Of a DNA stretch of 64,000 bases, positions 34,262 to 48,200 are shown one piece after another. The DNA comes from Takakia lepidozioides (taxonomy: Eukaryota > Streptophyta > Takakiopsida > Takakiales > Takakiaceae), in the NCBI GenBank assembly GCA_030704615.1, contig CM060732.1, positions 38,547,053 to 38,611,052 on the forward strand, in the 5' to 3' direction. A program made the position numbers and the translations under genes. Within the stretch, counting starts at the first letter, position 1; each line of letters opens with the position of its first letter. The notes under the pieces were generated by a model. The model saw only the letters and a list, made by a program, of their open reading frames with translations, was not told the DNA's origin and made no database searches.

Positions 34262-35120
34262 GACCTGCTACCATCTATGGTTGTGAGTTTTGGGCACCTG
34301 GTGTCCCTGTCTCCTGGTGGGAAAAGAATTTGGAACCATTACAGTCATCTTTTCTCCAAGCAATGCTTGGCGCCAAGAGCACAACTCCATCTCAGATCCT
34401 AGCTGCAGAGTTCACATGTGTACCATTGCAATCCGAGCCTCTTCAGGCTTACAATCTTTCTCCATAGATTGCAATCCCTTCCACCCAAAAGGCTAGTGGC
34501 AAGGGCACTCACAACATCTATGAGGCTCATAGCTGCAGGTTTCAGGAACTCCTGGTATGCTCGAGTGGACAGTTTATTTCAACGTAACAAACCTTCTACT
34601 GCTTTCCTATTACCAATGAACCCAGATGAGGTGGACATCACATCCAGACATGACCGCAACAGACTCATTCGGAGAGAGAGCTTATGGAATTACATGTCAA
34701 GAGAACTTGGAAGCTACCCAATCTCACGACAAAACTCCACTTCTATCGAGAGACGTTCTTGGTGCTCCGCGATGATAGAATCTTGAGACCAAATTACTTT
34801 TCAGCACCCTTATCTCTTCCCTACTGAGGGCATTGGGGCGGTTCAGGGTGGATTCCCACAACCTACGGATAGAGACCGGCAGATGGGAAAACCTGCGACG
34901 GGAGGACCGCCTATGTCCAGCTTGCATAGGGCACAGCAAGGAAATTGAAACTGAAGAACACTTCTTCTACCCTCTATACTACGAGATCCGTGGGAGATTC
35001 CACTGTTTATTCAGTGGAACCCAAACTCTCACTGATGTCTTTCACTATGAGGATCAAAAATGCTTGGCAGCCTACCTACACGAGGCCTTCATCCTTAGAC
35101 AATCACTAAAACATTAATTG
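34262..35120 (+). pseudogene. LINE ORF2 C-terminus with zinc knuckle
   Basis: Frames shift repeatedly. The end (34833-35117) reads RLCPACIGHSKEIETEEHFF, then YPLYYEIRGRF, the CxxC...H zinc-knuckle region typical of LINE C-termini. Confidence 0.65.
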
Positions 35121-35494
35121 TGGTTTCTGGATTTGTTCCTCTCATGTGTTCTTCCATCTTGTCCCATAAGCTCTATGAGCTTTCCGCAGACGTTATAAAG
35201 CACCATTTCATTTCATTTCATTTCATTTCTCTCCATCAACGTACTCGCCACCGAGCCACTCTCCATAAGCATATGAGCAGCATACTTACTCCCCAATTGG
35301 ATACTTTCAGCATCTTACTCCAGGATCAGCTACTTGACTCAACAACCACTGGGGAAGAGGAAACAATAAGAAAGGGTTGCCATATAGGGGAGAAGCCGTG
35401 CACTGGTCTGCAACCCACTAGACTAAAAGGTGAAGGAGTTGTGAGAGACCGCCCCTGAGTTCAAATTGAGGTTGTGCAACATTGAAGGGAAGAC

Positions 35495-38400
35495 TCATTC
35501 GTCAAGCAAATCGATTTGTGCTGGAAGCTGTTTATCAACTGCTCTGAAGTCAGTCGTGTTGCTCGACCTTGATGAGTACTCATGAACCAAAGAGGCAAAC
35601 ATAGATGATGGTTGCTCCAAAAGCGTCGTAGGGTTGTCATACTCTTCCACCTTGCCTGTGGATGGGAAGCGCTGATTACTCTTCCACCTTGCTTGTCCAT
35701 GGGAAGCGCTGATTGAGTTCAATGTCAATGAGGTAAGGGTTGCGATGATTGTGTGACTATTGTAGAATGATATGTACAATGCTATGTTTGGCTAACAAAG
35801 CCCACTGGACTACCACAGTTGCAGACCAGACTTGTCAAATGGGGGGACTCCACAGTTGACAATATGATAACACTTGATAATACACATGATAATACATGGC
35901 AGAAGGGTTCCCAAGGGAATGGACAATTAGAACACTTGGGAGGTCTATGCACTTACCAGCATCCAGGACAAGCACTTTGTCACTATCCATGACAGTGGGT
36001 ATTCGATGTGCAAGTGCATGAGTAAAACTCTTCCCACACGGTTTCTTGGATCAAGGCGTCTGTGTAGGCATCTACCGAAGCAGTTGCTTCATCAAGCACC
36101 AACACCTGACTGCGCTTTAGTAGAGCACGCCCCAAGCAGAAGAGCTGCCTCTGTCCCATACTCCAATTCTCTCCATTCTCCAACACTGTACAATGCACGC
36201 CCTGGGTCAATCACTATCACTGAATCATTTCTGCTTTGGAAGTGGGATCAGACTTACGTCCACCCGAAAAGGAAGAAGCCAATCAAGAATCCTCGTTCAG
36301 ATCATACTAATCCGACATTTGTGGGTATCTGTGCACGTACCTTGTTATGTTTTTATCAGATTTTGTTAGCATCCCATAGCCTTCTTGATTCTCTACAAAA
36401 GAATCTTGAACTTAACAACAGAAATTGAAATGTTCCTTGGATGATACCTGGAGAATCAAGCTTCTCTTCCAATTGCTGAACAATGCCAGCTAGTTGGCAT
36501 TTCCGCAAAGCCTGCACACAATTACCAGTACCAATAAGTCTCCATGTATTGGCCTTAATACATCCCTGCCCTGGCAACTTGACGAATCCCAACCAGGCTT
36601 CAAGGGAGGATGGTCTTTTAAATTTTCTTCAGTTGTGTGATTGTCCATAAGTTCTTTGCGCTTCAAATTGACACATTTAAAGAAGAGAGGCTTACCTCCC
36701 AAATCTCCTCATCAGTATATTGGCCTGTTGGGTCCAGGTTGCTTCTGATTGTTCCCTCAAACAAAGTGGGATCCTGTGGAATAATGCTTAACTTAGTTCG
36801 TAAGTCACTGAGCCCCAGTGTGCTAATGTCCACACCATCAATCATTATACAGCCCCCAACAGCCTCCACCATCCTGAACAGAGCCAGGGCCAGGGTTGAC
36901 TTGCCACTTCCTGTCCTGCCTACTACCCCAACTTTGCTCCCTCCCTTGATTGTAACCGACACACCCTTTAGCACCAGCGGGGTTTTTGGACGATAGCGCA
37001 GCTGAATCACAAATTTGGGAAAAAAAAAAACAAAAATGTTAGTAGAGAGTCCATATGTTTCTGACAGTGAAGGAGACGTGACAAAAAAGAGCTGACCTGG
37101 AAATCCATAAACACAATCGTTCCCTCAGATGGCCAAGCCTTAGGTGGCTGAGTACTTTCGATGTGGAGTGGTGCCTCAGATGGTAAGTTTGCATACTGTC
37201 CAATTCGCTCCACTGCAACCATCTTATTTTCCAGGTTGCACACCGATGAGACCAAAACAAGCAGTGCTGTGTTGAGAAGTAACCCATACAACAGGGATAG
37301 CCCCACCAGATCTGCACGCCAACAAAGTTAGAAAACAACACTCAGGTTTTAGTGCATCCTCGAGCAGCTATTGTTAACCTGCTCCACATCATCTATAGAG
37401 GCATAAACCTGGAATTTCTTACATTGCCCTGACGTGCTTACATAACTTTGGTCTGTTAGCGATGGCCAGAAGGTTGAAGTTTAACATCTGAAGTTTTTAG
37501 ATGTGTGCTTTGGTTATCCCTTGGTCTGGCAGATATGCACTAGGCATCTAAGCAATGATGAGGGCCACGATGAGAAACACGTTTGATTTCACTCACTCAA
37601 TCAGGCAGTTTAATCCAAACACCTGAACTCTCTAGATTGAACAGCTGTGTAAGTTTCATTTTGTCACAGAATTCCAGATTAACCTGGTTGCACAATACTT
37701 GATGGCAAAACCACTTGGAGGAGGGCTGTTGAACAGAGAACTGTTGTTCCAATCATTTCCAACCGGTAACCAATCCATTCATTGGCTGCATTGTTGTGAA
37801 AGTCCATGCGTAGACTAGAATCCACATTTTCAATGTTGGCCCAGGAAAATTGTTCTTGCTGCCCAAAGCATCTGATAGCCCAGCAATTGTCTCTGAAAAG
37901 TGATGAATGACTGGTGCCTTGGTTACAGCATCCACCCTTGTCAACTCTCTTGATGTTGTAATGAAATATACCTGCAAAAGGCATTGATTAGAAGTTAGCT
38001 TCACTTCCCTGTCTTGAGGAAGTTCGTCTACCAATTAAGGTAGAGAGCAGCCACAAGGAGCCTCTAATCAACACAGACTAATGGCACCTATGTAAACGCT
38101 TGCAGGGAGGAGGCTCTCTTTAATGCGGTTTCAGGTGGCATCTTATCCCTCCATTGACAAACTCAACAGAGCCAATGCCTGTTGCGATTCAGCATGACAG
38201 AACAACATTTTATATTCCAAATCCAAGGTGGAGATGGTGCATTTGCTCACCTGATATGAGTAATATATCCGAGACAAGGGAATAATGATGAAGACCAATT
38301 GCCAAGTAATTTGGCATATAACAAACAAGACACCTGCCGTAACAAACACCGCTGCCAGAAAAGCTCCAAAGAGAATGGGCACAAGTACATCCACTAGTGC

Positions 38401-41400
38401 CTGGTCTGTTGATGCCTGGCAACACACAGCCACATGAAGGTGCACATTAAGAGAAATATGTAGTCGGTCGGAATTCAAGGAACACGGGAACCACTTAGCT
38501 TTCCAGGTCTATAGACGTGAGATTACAAATTTTAATGGCAGAAACTTTTGAACTTGTGAAGAACTGAAGAAACTGGTTCATCCACCATCAAGGAGGTGAG
38601 ATTTCCCATGTTTGCTTCCCCGGTATTCCACCTGCATCCATTTATTGCCTCTGAGCCTGGTCAACTTGGCCAAATTACCAGCTGCTTTTTATTCTCCTTG
38701 GGAGCACAAACAGGGTACTCTAAAGCAGATGTCTACTTACTCTGCTCAGCATTCTCCCAGACGGTGTTGTGTCAAAGAAGGACATGGGTGCCTGGAAAAT
38801 GCTGCGAAGCATTTTCAAGTAGAAGACCTGTGAGGTTGACAACCCCACGAATGCAACTAACGAGGAGCGCATGAGCACACACAGACCACATGCCAAAGCC
38901 AGCTCTGCATACACTGTAGTGAACCACCACTTTGACTGAATCTCCTGCTGTTGGGTTGTTGAGGTCTCGTACGCAATCCAGTAGTCACCAGCAATCTGGA
39001 ACATTTGCCACAAAGTCTGGACAGCCAGCAAAGCCAATGCAAGTGCACCACCGAATACCGTGGTCCAGTACACCGCCTTGCTTACACGCCCTGTTGCCCT
39101 CTCCTCATCTTCAACCAACCGGGCCGAAACTTCTTCTTTTGTGCTTGTAGACCTTCTGTTGGAAAACTGACGATCTGGGGTCCTCTGGTTGGCTACAAAA
39201 TCAGCGGCTATGGGTGAGTGTCGTGCATCAACCTTGGTCGAACACAAGTTTGTTTGAAGTATTGTAGATAACCTTGGAGATGAGCTTGACCCTTGGCCCT
39301 CAACGAAAGAACCAGGCTCATCCTTGCTTTCCAATATCTGCACACCTTCCCTCACAGTAACCTTGTCCAAAGCTTGACTGTGAGCCTCCACCAAGGACTC
39401 AAAATCTAATCCGGCCATGACAAGCTCCTCAAATTTTCCTGACTGCACGATTGTGCCCTCACGCATTACCTGTTGAGACCAACAAACCCTTGGTTAGAGA
39501 CCCCAACCAATAAGAAAATAATAGTTCACAGGTGTGGATCTTCATGTGATGGTTTAAAAAAGAGTTAGCTTTGCTGTAGGGCACAGAGGAGAATAGAAAG
39601 AATACATTGCCCAGGTGGAGGGGGGTGTTGGGGAAGAGGAAGAAACAGAGACACAGAAAGAAATAAGAAAAACTTATTACGTTCATGTTCATGGGAGAAA
39701 AAGACATAAATTTACTACACCAGGGGAAAGGACATAACCAAGGAACCATAAAAAACAGAACGGAGAAGCATAGGATGGGAGGAGCACATAGCTAGGAATT
39801 TTTCAGAAGAGGTACTCAAGAGGTCCACATAACATGTGGAAGCCCCACATAATGGAACAGTCGACCTGAAGGTGTGTCCCAGTTACTGGAGTGTCCCTTA
39901 TAGCAATAGTGAAATTCTGGTATCAATGCTTCCAATGGTAGGTCCAACAACAACCAGTGGAAAGGTTTAACAGCATGAAAAAGAATCCAACAGTAAAGCA
40001 TCTTCTGTGGATGGTAGCACCCCTAGACAAGAGGAGACCGTAGATACATCCTCATGTGAAGTTAGCCAGACTAATCATAATGAAGAGGTTTGCTGGCATG
40101 GTGAGAAAGTGGAAACAATGACCTCAATAAGAATCAAAGATTTTTCTGCTCTGAAGTGTTCAATTCTTCTCACTGTATCTGCAGGTTCCCAGCAAAAATT
40201 CTTGTAAATAGAGACAATATTGGAGGAAATGTGAGCATGATCACCAGAATCAAGCTGGCTCTGTGGAGAAACTCTATCTGATGAGTGACCAGTATCACTG
40301 TTTTGCGTGCCAAAGCTTCCACAATACACTCCTGACAAGCCAAAACCAGGACAAGATGCAGTCAAGAATTGTCCACATAGGCAGCTTCAATCTTAGAAAC
40401 CTACACCTTACTCAATAGTCCACACTGGAGTTCTGAACAGAGATGAATGGGGACAACCTTGAACCAAGTGTTCATGATAAGCACAGTTCCAAAAATGCTA
40501 GCAACCAACGTGAGGGAATTGGAGCTAAGACTCTGATGACAATGGCATAATAAGTAAGTAGTATGAAGAAACCGGGGACCTCTGTAAAGTGCAAAGTTAA
40601 ATGCACAGACCCCACACCCCAAGTACCAGCAACGGAAAGCAGGAAGATGGGGCAGGAGTTGAGAAGAAGGGTTCATAACGGCTTAATTAACTCAGCTTGA
40701 CCATCCATCCAACAGATTGTAAGCACATCCAAAACATGTCTAACCACGCACTTTCTGAGTCCACATATGCTGGGGGCGAGGTTTGAGCATCAGTTGCCCT
40801 GGCATTGGTGCATAAAACTAGGCACTTGCAAGCCCTGTGGCCAATTCCAAGTCAGTACTGATCTGATTTTGTCAACAAACACAGACTTTTCATTGAAGGA
40901 CGTGAATGTGAGAGGAGTACTTGGAATATTTGAGATCCTGCGTGTGCATCCACAGAACTGAAAATGTCATCAAGGAGGTAAATGTCGCAGTCTTGGTACA
41001 AAGCCCTGGCCAGCTGTACACGCTGCTTCTGTCCCCCACTCAAATTGATGCCCCGCTCTCCTATCTCTGTTTGGTCACCGTACTCCATCTGCATTATGTC
41101 CTGCTGTAAAGCACACCTTCGCAGTGTTTCAAGGTATCTGGCTCGATCCATGGGATGTCCAAAGAGAATATTATCTTGAATGGTGCCATTCTGAATCCAG
41201 GAGGACTGGGCAACAAAGGCAGTGCTCCCACTCAGCTCCACCTGCACCATATCTCAGCCCAGGAAACTGAGAAAAAGAACCAATTGAGATCCGAAAGGAG
41301 AAGAGCTAGAAAGATGCTGAGGATGTAATCAATATTGTGGCATTTCAGCTCACTCACATTGCTTGATGTGGGGTCAAGTATTCTGCACAATAATCATAGG

Positions 41401-43534
41401 TGTATACCTCGGTGACTTCATGGAAATGAACTTAGGACGTTGAATGGATAAGAACAAGTGTACCCGGCCAGCCAGCTTTGTCATCTCTCCAAGCAAGGAT
41501 GCAAGCAGCGAAGATTTCCCTGCTCCAACCTTCCCCACAACTGCTACAAGAGAATGTCGAGGGACTTGAATGCTGATGTTTGTGAGTGTGGGCTTCTCTA
41601 TGTCTGGGTCCCACTTGAATGATGCGTTTTCAACACTCACAGCCCGATCTGCCCCATATGACAGTCTTATGACCGCATCTTCTTGAAGCTCATTGCTCCA
41701 TAGAAATTTGTCCAGGCGTTCAAGAGAGATGAGTGCCTGCATGCACGATAACAGAGTATGGACAGGGGGAATTCGACATTACAAGGATATTATGTAACCC
41801 TAGTGGGTGGATGCCATGAACTTAAACTGTGTTCTTTGGTGGGCCATTCAAATTATTCTGCCTCAGGTCAACACTGAAATTTTCAGAGGGGAGGATCTAA
41901 TATGAAGAAATGTACAGTGCAGTGGAACTATGTATTTTACAACATAGAAGCCATTCAGAGGTGTTCAGTACTGGAATCCCCTTCTATTGGTCCAACTCTA
42001 ATCTGGCCAGCAGAATGTAGCCAAAAGCATAGTGCCAGATGCACACACGATTTCACACATCACCCACAATTTCTTTTCATAGATCTAAGCATCTCAATGA
42101 TGGTGGCAACAGTAAGGAACATAGACAAAATACCTGCGAGACTCCGATTATTGCCTGTGGCAAATTGCGCATGGGTTCCTGCATTATGCGGACAGTGGAA
42201 AGGGTGGTGAAAGCCATCCCAGAAGAGAGAGGATGGTCGAAATAAACGCAGGCGGCAAAGATAGCCGCGCATGATATCAATGGCGTGAGCCAACCCACAA
42301 AGGTATTGACTGCATGGGCGTACGTGTATTTGCAAAGCCAACCATATTCAATACTGCGAGCATTCTCCACATTGTGGAGGAACTTCTCCTCCCACCCTTG
42401 CAGCTTTATGACCTGCAAGCATTCCCACAGGATTATGAACATCAAACTACACTTTTAGATACCTTCCAAAGCCACGGTAGTCTAACAGAAGTACTAGCAT
42501 GACTTCGACTCGGAAAACTAGGGGAAAAAAACGATCATGGAACTTTTTCTCGGAGCATAGCTCGCAGCTGATCTCAAAATCAAGCACTGGGGCGACGATG
42601 CAATTAACAAGTGGTTTCCATTTGAGTATACATTGCAAAGCTGGAAAGCGAGAAAATCTGGGAAGTCGTTCCCCTTCTTCTATTCAGTCTTGAAGTTGGT
42701 ACCTTGATGTTGGCCAGACACTCATTGAAGGCTTTCATGCGTCGGTCTCTTCCGTGCATTATTTTCCTCTGATACTCCTTCAGCCTCTTTGCCATTGAAA
42801 CGAAAACGGTGGCACTAGTAAATATAACCACCAGACCTGCCATAGTTGCGATTCCCGCCACCCTGGCTAGTATCACAATCGCTATTACTATCTGGCCAGG
42901 GACAACCATAGATTATGCAGCTGCAACATCACATCGGACATTTGTTGGACATCGACAGACATGTAGTTTACGATCTGGCCCACTCCATGGCTCTGTCGGG
43001 ATGCGCTTGAGAGGCGAAGGCCCTTGCGGTAAACTGTGGTGATCAAAGATGACCGGATCTGCATGCCTAACTTTTGGCACGAGAAATTATACTGGTGGGA
43101 GCAGAGAACTTCGATAGACTTGGCTGCAATCAATACTAGGACCAGCATGTAGCCTTCGTATTGAAAAAGTTTTTTACCCGAACTGTAATCTACGAAGCTT
43201 TGAATCAAGAGGGGCCCTACAAACATCACCGATAACTTGAGCAGAGCCAGGAGCCCACAACAGACAAACGGCCACCAGAACGATCTGCAAAGGTCTCGTC
43301 GAACAGAGTTTTGCACTTCATCTTTTGGCCAATTCGATGTGAAAAGTGCGTACAATCGAGTTGCCTGGTCCTCTGGGGCAGGAGAGGGATATCTGCTTTT
43401 TGAATGGGCCTTCGGACTCCCGTCTTCAGCAATGGGTTCATCCATGAGAACGTAGCTCGACTTACAGCGCCTGCTTTTGCATATAGGCTGTCTTCCAATG
43501 AGTCTGGCTGGAACGCAGTGTCCTCCACTTTCAA
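35495..43534 (-). pseudogene. ABCC-type (MRP-like) full transporter, frame broken
   Basis: Gene order on the minus strand is full: N-terminal FSWMNPLLKTGVRRPIQKAD (43.45 kb); TMD1; NBD1 with Walker A GKVGAGKSSLL (41.5 kb), signature LSGGQKQR (41.03 kb), Walker [16 protein letters not shown]-loop exon ILVTHQ (40.27 kb); linker and TMD2 (39.47-37.68 kb); NBD2 with [12 protein letters not shown] (36.9 kb), [28 protein letters not shown] (36.1 kb), [11 protein letters not shown], and the last exon VEEYDNPTTLLEQPSSM. About 14 exons, mostly with clear GT-AG sites. Family members export glutathione conjugates and other organic anions across the vacuolar or plasma membrane. Frame breaks lie near 43385, 42905, 37883 and 36028. 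Some are single bases in short homopolymers, so assembly error is possible. Otherwise this is a young pseudogene. Confidence 0.8.
35639..35713. repeat. 37-bp tandem duplication at the last ABCC exon acceptor
   Basis: ACTCTTCCACCTTGC followed by TGGATGGGAAGCGCTGATT occurs twice back to back with small differences. The exon starts after the acceptor CCACAG in the more downstream copy on the minus strand. Confidence 0.7.
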
Positions 43535-44215
43535 AAGGGCTCTTGCAGACTACCCATTCTTTCTTTCAAATTCTACTAGTACTACTGTCACGAACTACTC
43601 TCGCATTCTAACGCCTGGCACCCACTTGAGGAGTCCACGGGGAATCGACAGTTCGATTTTTGTGTCTTGTGGCAGTGACAGTGACACTCCATCCGCAACC
43701 ACAGTGCACCAGCGACCCCCACTTTCCAAAACTTTGAGCAAGATTCAGCAGAACAAACTGTCGAGCCGAGAAAGGAGGTGAGCACACCTCCACTTCGAGA
43801 ACACCTACAAAGGTGGAGCTGCAGAAAAGTCGGCAGCTTCGCAACGACCTCCCCTCTTGCTGCTGCCACATGAGTCATGACGTCATGAGCAACGGATTTG
43901 TGGCTCCTACCTCCTCATGTACAGAGTGCCCGCTCATGTACCCTCCTAACGTACACTGTGGCTGCTCTCATGCGAAAAATGTTTTTCAGTGCCAGCGTGT
44001 CAGGTGATAAGTACGCTCATAAGTCAGGCCGTTGTACAATTTTTATTTTTTCCTGTCCTGTGCTGCCATGTGTCAGAAGGTCACCCTGCTGTAGTCAATG
44101 TGGCCCAGCGTACAACCTGCCAGGCTGGCTATACGCTTTATTAAAATTATTGAAGGGAAAAAATTAAAAACCCTATTACATGGCACCAGAGTACTGAGCA
44201 GAGCAAGAAAAAGCT
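43535..44215. other. 5' flank of the ABCC gene
   Basis: No gene is recognised. Frames up to 125 residues exist but none resembles a known family. The promoter of the ABCC gene is expected here; no clear TATA box was found. Confidence 0.35.
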
Positions 44216-44612
44216 GGGGAAAGGGAGGTGTCCTCTGCACCAGAGTTCACAACCTGGGAGTTTTCCTTTTCTTCAGTTCCATTACATAGTGCAAAAATCT
44301 CCCCTGCTGAAGGTGAAGACTTAGCAGGAAGATAAGATAAGATAAAGTTTCCTTAAGACAAAGTCTAGGATTCATCTTTCATTTGAGCCCTCTATGAGGA
44401 TGTGATTGGCTTATTAGGCACTTCTCTCCCTTACTGTTCTGATAGGACCTGCCTCTGAACTCTGGTTACTGAGCAGTGCCTCTTTGTTGGTCTTATGGCT
44501 CCCCTGCAAGGTTATTTTTTCCTTGCTTGTCCCACTTTTTTTCTCTTATTAATAAAGTTTTCAGGGCCTCTGTCCCCTGTTCTTTAAGAAAAAAAAAAAA
44601 AAAAAGCTGGCA
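44209..44612 (+). mobile_element. short retroposon with poly(A) and target-site duplication
   Basis: AAAAAGCTGG at about 44209 recurs directly after the A-run at about 44604-44612, which fits a target-site duplication. The body ends in AATAAAGTTTTCAGGGCC, then TCTGTCCCCTGTTC and poly(A). The same 3' end is seen at 11470-11565. At roughly 390 bases it is a SINE or a 5'-truncated LINE; no RT is present. Confidence 0.6.
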
Positions 44613-44784
44613 CCAGCACAATCCACAGTTATTAACTTAGGGCTAGGTATTATGTTACAACAGGAGTACAAATGTTAGCGGCCATAGGGTACTGATGTGT
44701 TGATAGGGTCAGTTACATGGTCTATAATATATTTTAAGAAAATAAAGCAAATTACTTTAAATTGTGGAAGGGAAAAAGTTCAAA

Positions 44785-45284
44785 NNNNNNNNNNNNNNNN
44801 NNNNNNNNNNNNNNNNNNNNNNNNNNNNNNNNNNNNNNNNNNNNNNNNNNNNNNNNNNNNNNNNNNNNNNNNNNNNNNNNNNNNNNNNNNNNNNNNNNNN
44901 NNNNNNNNNNNNNNNNNNNNNNNNNNNNNNNNNNNNNNNNNNNNNNNNNNNNNNNNNNNNNNNNNNNNNNNNNNNNNNNNNNNNNNNNNNNNNNNNNNNN
45001 NNNNNNNNNNNNNNNNNNNNNNNNNNNNNNNNNNNNNNNNNNNNNNNNNNNNNNNNNNNNNNNNNNNNNNNNNNNNNNNNNNNNNNNNNNNNNNNNNNNN
45101 NNNNNNNNNNNNNNNNNNNNNNNNNNNNNNNNNNNNNNNNNNNNNNNNNNNNNNNNNNNNNNNNNNNNNNNNNNNNNNNNNNNNNNNNNNNNNNNNNNNN
45201 NNNNNNNNNNNNNNNNNNNNNNNNNNNNNNNNNNNNNNNNNNNNNNNNNNNNNNNNNNNNNNNNNNNNNNNNNNNNNNNNNNNN
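44785..45284. other. assembly gap of 500 N
   Basis: Exactly 500 N, the usual placeholder for a gap of unknown size. The minus-strand gene at 45285-48295 runs into it, so its 3' exons are missing. Frames that cross it are artefacts. Confidence 1.
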
Positions 45285-48200
45285 CCAACGCCTTTGGCTG
45301 ACTTTCTCAGTGCTTTCTGGCTTGGCTGCTTCATCTGCTTTCAGTCTTTCCACGTCCTCTGGTTGGGGATCCGATTGCGCCTTCATAGCCCTGGCATTCG
45401 CTTCCTTCTTCAAGTTAACCTCCGAGAGGTCAACGGTGCCACTGGGAATCCACATACCAGGGACAGTCTACCAAATGCTCGGCATGCCACTCCTCCTTCG
45501 CCATTACTTCTATGTACAATCGTACCACGACCTCCAGGTGTCATCCACGCCAGGAAGAATGGTGGACCCCTTTGAATGGCCCCGGACGGAATGAGTGCAA
45601 AGTTTATGTACCTGCAATCACGAGGCAGTTCAGCAAAATCATTCTACTGACTGATCATCATGCAAGAAGAAGTTCTCAATGCACAAGGTATTTCAGCACC
45701 GAAATACGTAGTGGACCGTGCCCCAATTACCCAACACTGACATCTTCCAGAGGTATATTTCGGCGCCGCAATATCCACCGCTGCTTAGTTAAATCATCAA
45801 AACTGCAAAAAATGGGGATGCATTGGCAACAGATTACCTGAACAGGACACGCATTGCCGCTTTGTCGGCACCCTCCTGCTCTTCGATGTATACGCTGCGT
45901 CTTGCCTTTGCAATTTCTCTGAAAAAGAGGTTTGCGAAGCGCCCTCCATAACTACTGCACGAAGTTCTCCATTGTCTCAGGCTTCGTCCAGTCGATCTGT
46001 AACTTGAAAGTGGTGGTGTTGCAATCCAATTGCTCCTGGGCGTGGGTCAGTACCTTCCAAAACATTCATGATTTTGAAATTGCGATGATGTCCAACACAC
46101 AGAAGAGGAGGAAATTATACCTGATGCCACCAAGTCATCACAGTGAGCCTCGTTTCATTTTGTCGTCTGTTGGCTCGATGGGAAAGTGGTACAACAGCTT
46201 CGTGTTTGTATGGCCGTTCCAGATTCACAGCCACCTTGTCTGCATGGCCTAACATCGGTCAGACAAGAACTTCATCATGACAATCGCGAGAAGGACAAAA
46301 CAAGAACAAACATGCTTACCTCTCCGTCTCCGCCGCTCAACACATGACACTGCGATGTGATGAAGTTTCTCCATGGACATTTTCGGTTTCATGGGTCTCG
46401 AGTAATGCAGTCCTATCTCCGCCAGGAACTCGGCACCAAGACCAGGGTCAACGATTGCAACTTGCTTAACAAGTTTGGACCTGTACTTGGTTCGTGATTG
46501 CCTCCCTGCCTGCACAATGTGACTCTCTATCGACGCGTCCGCCTTGTTGGGGGCATCATTCTCAAGAACTGCCTTTGGCATAGGCCAAGTCATCCTTGAT
46601 GTTCGTCTGCATTCCCATACCCAGCGGATACAATCAGGCCACGGATCCCTGCAACAAATAACATTAAATCGGGAAAATTGAGATGAACCTCACTGAATAG
46701 AGGATCTCCACCATGGCGTCCAGTGTTGGACGGTACCAGGTGCGATCTACTTTCGCAAGGGACTTCCTGTACAGCCCGGGATCGAGGGATTTTTGGAAGT
46801 CCGTCAGCGGTGATGTTCCCACTTCTTGCACTCTGTAGAGCGTATGTGCCAGATGAGTTTCCACGAAGGCCCTCTCTGTTACCCTGCCATGGAGAAAAAA
46901 AAAACAACATGAAAATATGATTTCGGCACAGCAATCCAATTTCCAGTTCATAGAATGCATGACAGTCAAGAACATTGTCTATTTTGGCGCCGCAATAGGC
47001 AGTACACAAGGATGTAGTTGTATACTTATAAATTTATATCCGCCATGGCACCCTTCAGCAGTCCTCTGTCCTTGACGTCCACCTTGACGACAATGCAGTC
47101 CACCATGTAATGCCAACTGATATCTTGCGGATGCATTTCAACAATGTACTCTGTCCAGGCAAGCATCCTGTGGTTCCCGTCCCAAACGAAGAACATCTTC
47201 CCTTCCATGTGTGCGAATGTGGGATTAGTCTTCAGAGAGGCTTCAAACTCGGCATTTACAGTGTGCCAGTGGGGGCCCCAATTCTGAAGCTCCTCTACAG
47301 TGGGGCCCCTTGTGACACCCTGGTCATTCTCAATGGAAACGTAGAATGCTACCGACCCCCGTCTATACCCCTCTCTGAAGTTGTGCTTTAGTCGATCGAT
47401 GTCCCTGGCAGTGCTTGCCTTACAACTGGAAGGCTAACCATGCAACACAAAGGAACTTTGAGGTTCTCCGATACCCACATGGAGCCCAAACGCGGCCTAT
47501 GTTGCTATGAGTCTCTGCCAGCAACCTGTTTGCTGCTATGTTCATGTCTCGTGCGCTCATGAGCATACCCGCCACCAGTTTCTTGCTTCCAACACCTCTC
47601 TCATTTCCCTCACCCCTCTCACCAGCCTGTCTACTGTCCTGGAGGTTTTGCTCCTCCGCAAGCTCCAGCAGTTTCTGATCGTCATCAAGTCGCACCACGT
47701 TGTCGTCCTCTGCTTCTGTCAGCTCAATGGGCCGCCTTCTGCAGATCCGACTCCGACATCTCCAGCGGCCTCCACCGCATCCGTGTTTTCTTAAACTGCT
47801 GCAAACCCAATATCTCCGCTTCCAGTCTCCCTAGGGGTTTTACTGGCGAAGCCATGGGCTCCTTCCGCTTCCTCGGCTTCCGAACTCTAGGTGGGCTCTT
47901 AGGCGATATCTGAGGTGTTGAATGGACTCTCGCCTGCCTCGATGTGCACTTCCACTTGTGAGCGCAGCACCTGGGCAGGAGTATCCAAAGTTGACTGTGT
48001 TACCTTGCCCCCCTGCGATCCCTCCCCAGCTCCCATGTCAAACAAACATGAAAACATGAGACACTGCAGGCCAAAAAAAAGATGTAAAAGGAATAGTGCG
48101 TATGGAGTGCTTCACATCCGCGAAGCACGAATCTCTCACTGGTGGGCGATCCGAGTCTCCGGATAACGATGTCTGCATTTCCTGCATGAGACGGAGCTTA

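Larger units (their letters stand above)
31150..35230 (+). mobile_element. L1-like LINE, internally deleted and inactive
   Basis: A CT-rich and CG-repeat start is followed by ORF1-like, endonuclease, reverse transcriptase and zinc-knuckle coding regions in LINE order, and by the 3' tail CATTTCATTTCATTTCATTT at about 35205-35230. Frames are broken several times. A run of 17 C at about 33044-33060 may be a sequencing or slippage site. Confidence 0.85.

Noticed and set aside
44697-45594. Long frames of 178-292 residues
   Set aside because: They are open only because they cross 500 N.
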